From an uncultured bacterium (lineage in GTDB: Bacteria; Planctomycetota; UBA1135; GCA-002686595): 6,722 nucleotides of DNA. Both the position numbers and the translations under genes were made by a program. Positions within the stretch are counted from its first letter, which is position 1. Each line of letters starts with the position of its first letter. The stretch covers positions 1 to 6,722 of the forward strand of contig CAJXRJ010000424.1 in assembly GCA_913058555.1 (NCBI GenBank). Reading direction: 5' to 3'. Under the pieces are notes generated by a model. It worked only from the letters and a program-made list of their open reading frames with translations. It was not told where the DNA came from and did no database searches. This document shows positions 5,313 to 6,722 of the stretch, one piece after another.

Positions 5313-6593
5313 ATGGAATCAAGGCAGCACATTGATCTCCCCCGAGGGGGCCGCGGACGCGCTGTCTGGCTCCTCGTGCTGGGCCTGGCGCTTGTGGCAG
5401 CGGGGATTTGGCTGCGTGGTAGGGGATTGAACCTCTTGCACGAGCAGCTTGGTGCAGAGGTCGCAGCCCCGGACGATACAGATGCCCGCGTCCAGCCCCC
5501 GGGCACGGCGCCCGGGGACACGGGGCCACTCTCCCTGGCGCCGGTCAGGTCCCGCGGCCTGCATCGCCAGGACGACCGGGAGGTGCCGGCGCCCGGAGCG
5601 TCTTCGATAGCCGTAGACGACGCTGAGTTCGATGAGAGCAGCGTTTGGACGATCCGGTTCGTGCCTGTGCACCCCGATGGCTTCCCGCTGGCGGGGGTCG
5701 AGGCGCAGCTCGTGACGGCGAAGCCGGTGATCTCCCATTGGAGAGGGCATGTCCCCTTTGAGCCCGGTGAGGCGGTGGAGCTTGAGGTGTCGGGCCCGCC
5801 CGAAGTCATCCTCAACGCGGGCCTGTGGGTCGCGACGGATCCGGGCACGCTCACCTCGCTGGATGGCCGGGTCCTGCGTGGGGCGCCGTCCACGCGGGCG
5901 GGCGTGCGCATCGACGTGGCGAGCCTCGCGACCGTCGACAGAGAGGCGCGAACGATCGACCTCGGACGGGTGGCCCTGGAGTTCCCCAAGCGACTTGGGA
6001 CGGTGTCGCTTCTGGGTCGTTGGGTCGATCCAGTCCACGTCCTTGTCTCGGCCCCAACCAAGCCTGATCTCGTTTGGGGGTGGGGGCAAGGCGCCCGGCG
6101 ATTTGACCTGGCGGCGTCCGAGAGAAGCCTCACTGTGTCGGCGTACCTCGTGCATCACGACCACGTCTCGGCGGTGTGGTCCGCCGCTGCGTGGACCGAC
6201 GAGAACCCGGTGCGCGCGAAGGATGAGGCGAGCATCGGCGTGTCGATTGGGTTGGAATCCCCAACGCTGAGTGGCCTCGACCTCAGCGTCGATGTCGTCG
6301 CGCTTCCGAAAGCGTCGCGAATCGTCATCCCGGCGACGGGGTCGACCCACGGGGCCACCCTCGACCAGGAGGCCTACCAAGCCTTGCTCCTGGGGGCCCG
6401 TTGGACGGCGGTCGTGCCCCAATCGATCGTGAAGGCCGGCAAGGCTCGCTACGACCTTGGCTACCAGTCCTTCCCGGATGGCCCCGCGCAGATCGAGGTG
6501 TGGAGCATCAAGAACAAGGAGGGGCTCAGGACGCTGCTATTCCAAACAGCGGTCGACGTGCAGGGGGATGTCCTCCCCGTGCTGCTGAGATAG
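5313..6593 (+). CDS. Membrane-anchored hypothetical protein, beta-rich extracytoplasmic domain
   Basis: I do not recognise this family. From ATG 5313 it has 426 residues. The frame is open up to ATG 5154, but that start would run 117 bases into the phosphoesterase gene on the other strand. ATG 5277 and 5283 are also possible, and none has a clear ribosome-binding site. Start 5313 gives a normal anchor: a basic n-region with Arg at 11, 14 and 16, one hydrophobic segment at 17-34 (AVWLLVLGLALVAAGIWL), then RGRG. Residues about 45-110 are Pro/Asp/Gly-rich and likely disordered. From about 110 to the end the pattern is alternating hydrophobic and polar residues with many Val, Thr and Gly, as in beta-sandwich domains. 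Examples are WTIRFVPVHPDGFPLAGVEA and RTIDLGRVALEFPKRLGTVS. No catalytic motif is visible. The anchor is probably uncleaved, with the bulk outside the cytoplasm. The dense antisense frame at 5319-6422 is compositional shadow. Confidence 0.8.
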   Translation: MESRQHIDLPRGGRGRAVWLLVLGLALVAAGIWLRGRGLNLLHEQLGAEVAAPDDTDARVQPPGTAPGDTGPLSLAPVRSRGLHRQDDREVPAPGASSIAVDDAEFDESSVWTIRFVPVHPDGFPLAGVEAQLVTAKPVISHWRGHVPFEPGEAVELEVSGPPEVILNAGLWVATDPGTLTSLDGRVLRGAPSTRAGVRIDVASLATVDREARTIDLGRVALEFPKRLGTVSLLGRWVDPVHVLVSAPTKPDLVWGWGQGARRFDLAASERSLTVSAYLVHHDHVSAVWSAAAWTDENPVRAKDEASIGVSIGLESPTLSGLDLSVDVVALPKASRIVIPATGSTHGATLDQEAYQALLLGARWTAVVPQSIVKAGKARYDLGYQSFPDGPAQIEVWSIKNKEGLRTLLFQTAVDVQGDVLPVLLR

Positions 6594-6614
6594 CCCCCGG
6601 ATTCTCGTGGGCTA
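6591..6614. terminator. Inverted repeat holding both stop codons of two convergent genes
   Basis: TAGCCC (6591-6596) and GGGCTA (6609-6614) are perfect inverted copies around a 12-base centre. The left arm begins with the TAG stop of the plus-strand gene. The right arm ends with the reverse complement of the TAG stop of the minus-strand gene. The six-pair stem has no T-run, so it would be a weak bidirectional terminator at most. Confidence 0.35.
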
Positions 6615-6722
6615 CGCGGCCTTCTTCGACTCGAATACGAGGTCGCCGCCGCGAACACGCACGACCGCGTGGCCCGTGCGGTCCATTTGAAGCAAGAGGT
6701 CCGAGAGGCGCGGTTCGATCTC
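6612..6722 (-). CDS. Hypothetical protein, C-terminal 36 residues (5' end outside window)
   Basis: The minus strand is open from the window edge to a TAG at 6612-6614 and encodes 36 residues. It begins EIEPRLSDLLLQMDRTGHAV and ends GGDLVFESKKAA. Third codon positions are mostly G or C, as in the firm genes of this window, and the stop falls 18 bases from that of the convergent gene, which supports real coding sequence. I do not recognise the family. What can be seen is a short amphipathic helix (about residues 5-14), a likely beta-hairpin around VVRVRGGDLVFES, and a Lys-Lys-Ala-Ala end. There is no signal or membrane segment in this piece. Confidence 0.6.
   Translation of the reverse strand, partial: EIEPRLSDLLLQMDRTGHAVVRVRGGDLVFESKKAA

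Noticed and set aside
5319..6422. 367-residue minus-strand open frame
   Set aside because: Its product is Arg/Pro/His-rich with no signal or domain. The plus-strand frame has a proper membrane anchor and beta pattern.

Overview
The window is the end of an assembled contig from a GC-rich bacterium. Bases 1-43 are not biological. They are the tail of an Illumina P5 oligo, an 8-base i5 index, and the Nextera read-1 adapter ending in the Tn5 mosaic end, so genomic sequence starts at base 44. The gene content is secreted or membrane-anchored proteins with caspase, FGE-sulfatase, metallophosphoesterase and LamG-like domains. The linker before the FGE domain resembles a 'GLPWxVRDxxTGI' pattern I associate with Planctomycetota. 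I therefore favour a Planctomycetota genome or MAG, with Myxococcota or another large-genome lineage as alternatives. This is inference from domain style, since there is no rRNA or marker gene here.

The layout is five protein genes on strictly alternating strands. (1) 44-525, minus: N-terminal 160 residues of a secreted protein with a WNDLGMHC motif, cut by the contig end. (2) 526-1107: a 582-base leader/intergenic region with one strong near-palindrome at 985-1009. (3) 1108-3081, plus: secreted caspase-like (C14) domain fused to an FGE-sulfatase (SUMF1-type) domain, in which the catalytic caspase Cys is Arg and the first FGE Cys is Phe. (4) 3082-3230: convergent gap with two imperfect stem-loops. 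(5) 3231-5270, minus: secreted calcineurin-like metallophosphoesterase with a C-terminal LamG-like jelly-roll. (6) 5271-5312: a very short divergent gap. (7) 5313-6593, plus: unrecognised membrane-anchored beta-rich protein. (8) 6612-6722, minus: the last 36 residues of an unrecognised protein that converges on gene 7, with both stop codons in the two arms of one small inverted repeat.

Because every neighbour is on the opposite strand, no operon can be drawn and the genes need not share a pathway. Four of the five look exported or membrane-bound, which suggests envelope or extracellular roles. The most interesting biology is the caspase-FGE fusion with two apparently disabled active sites. 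The most important practical point is the sequencing adapter, which stays in frame with gene 1 and would add an artificial tail to its predicted protein. No complete known mobile element, CRISPR array, tRNA, rRNA or obvious defence system was seen.
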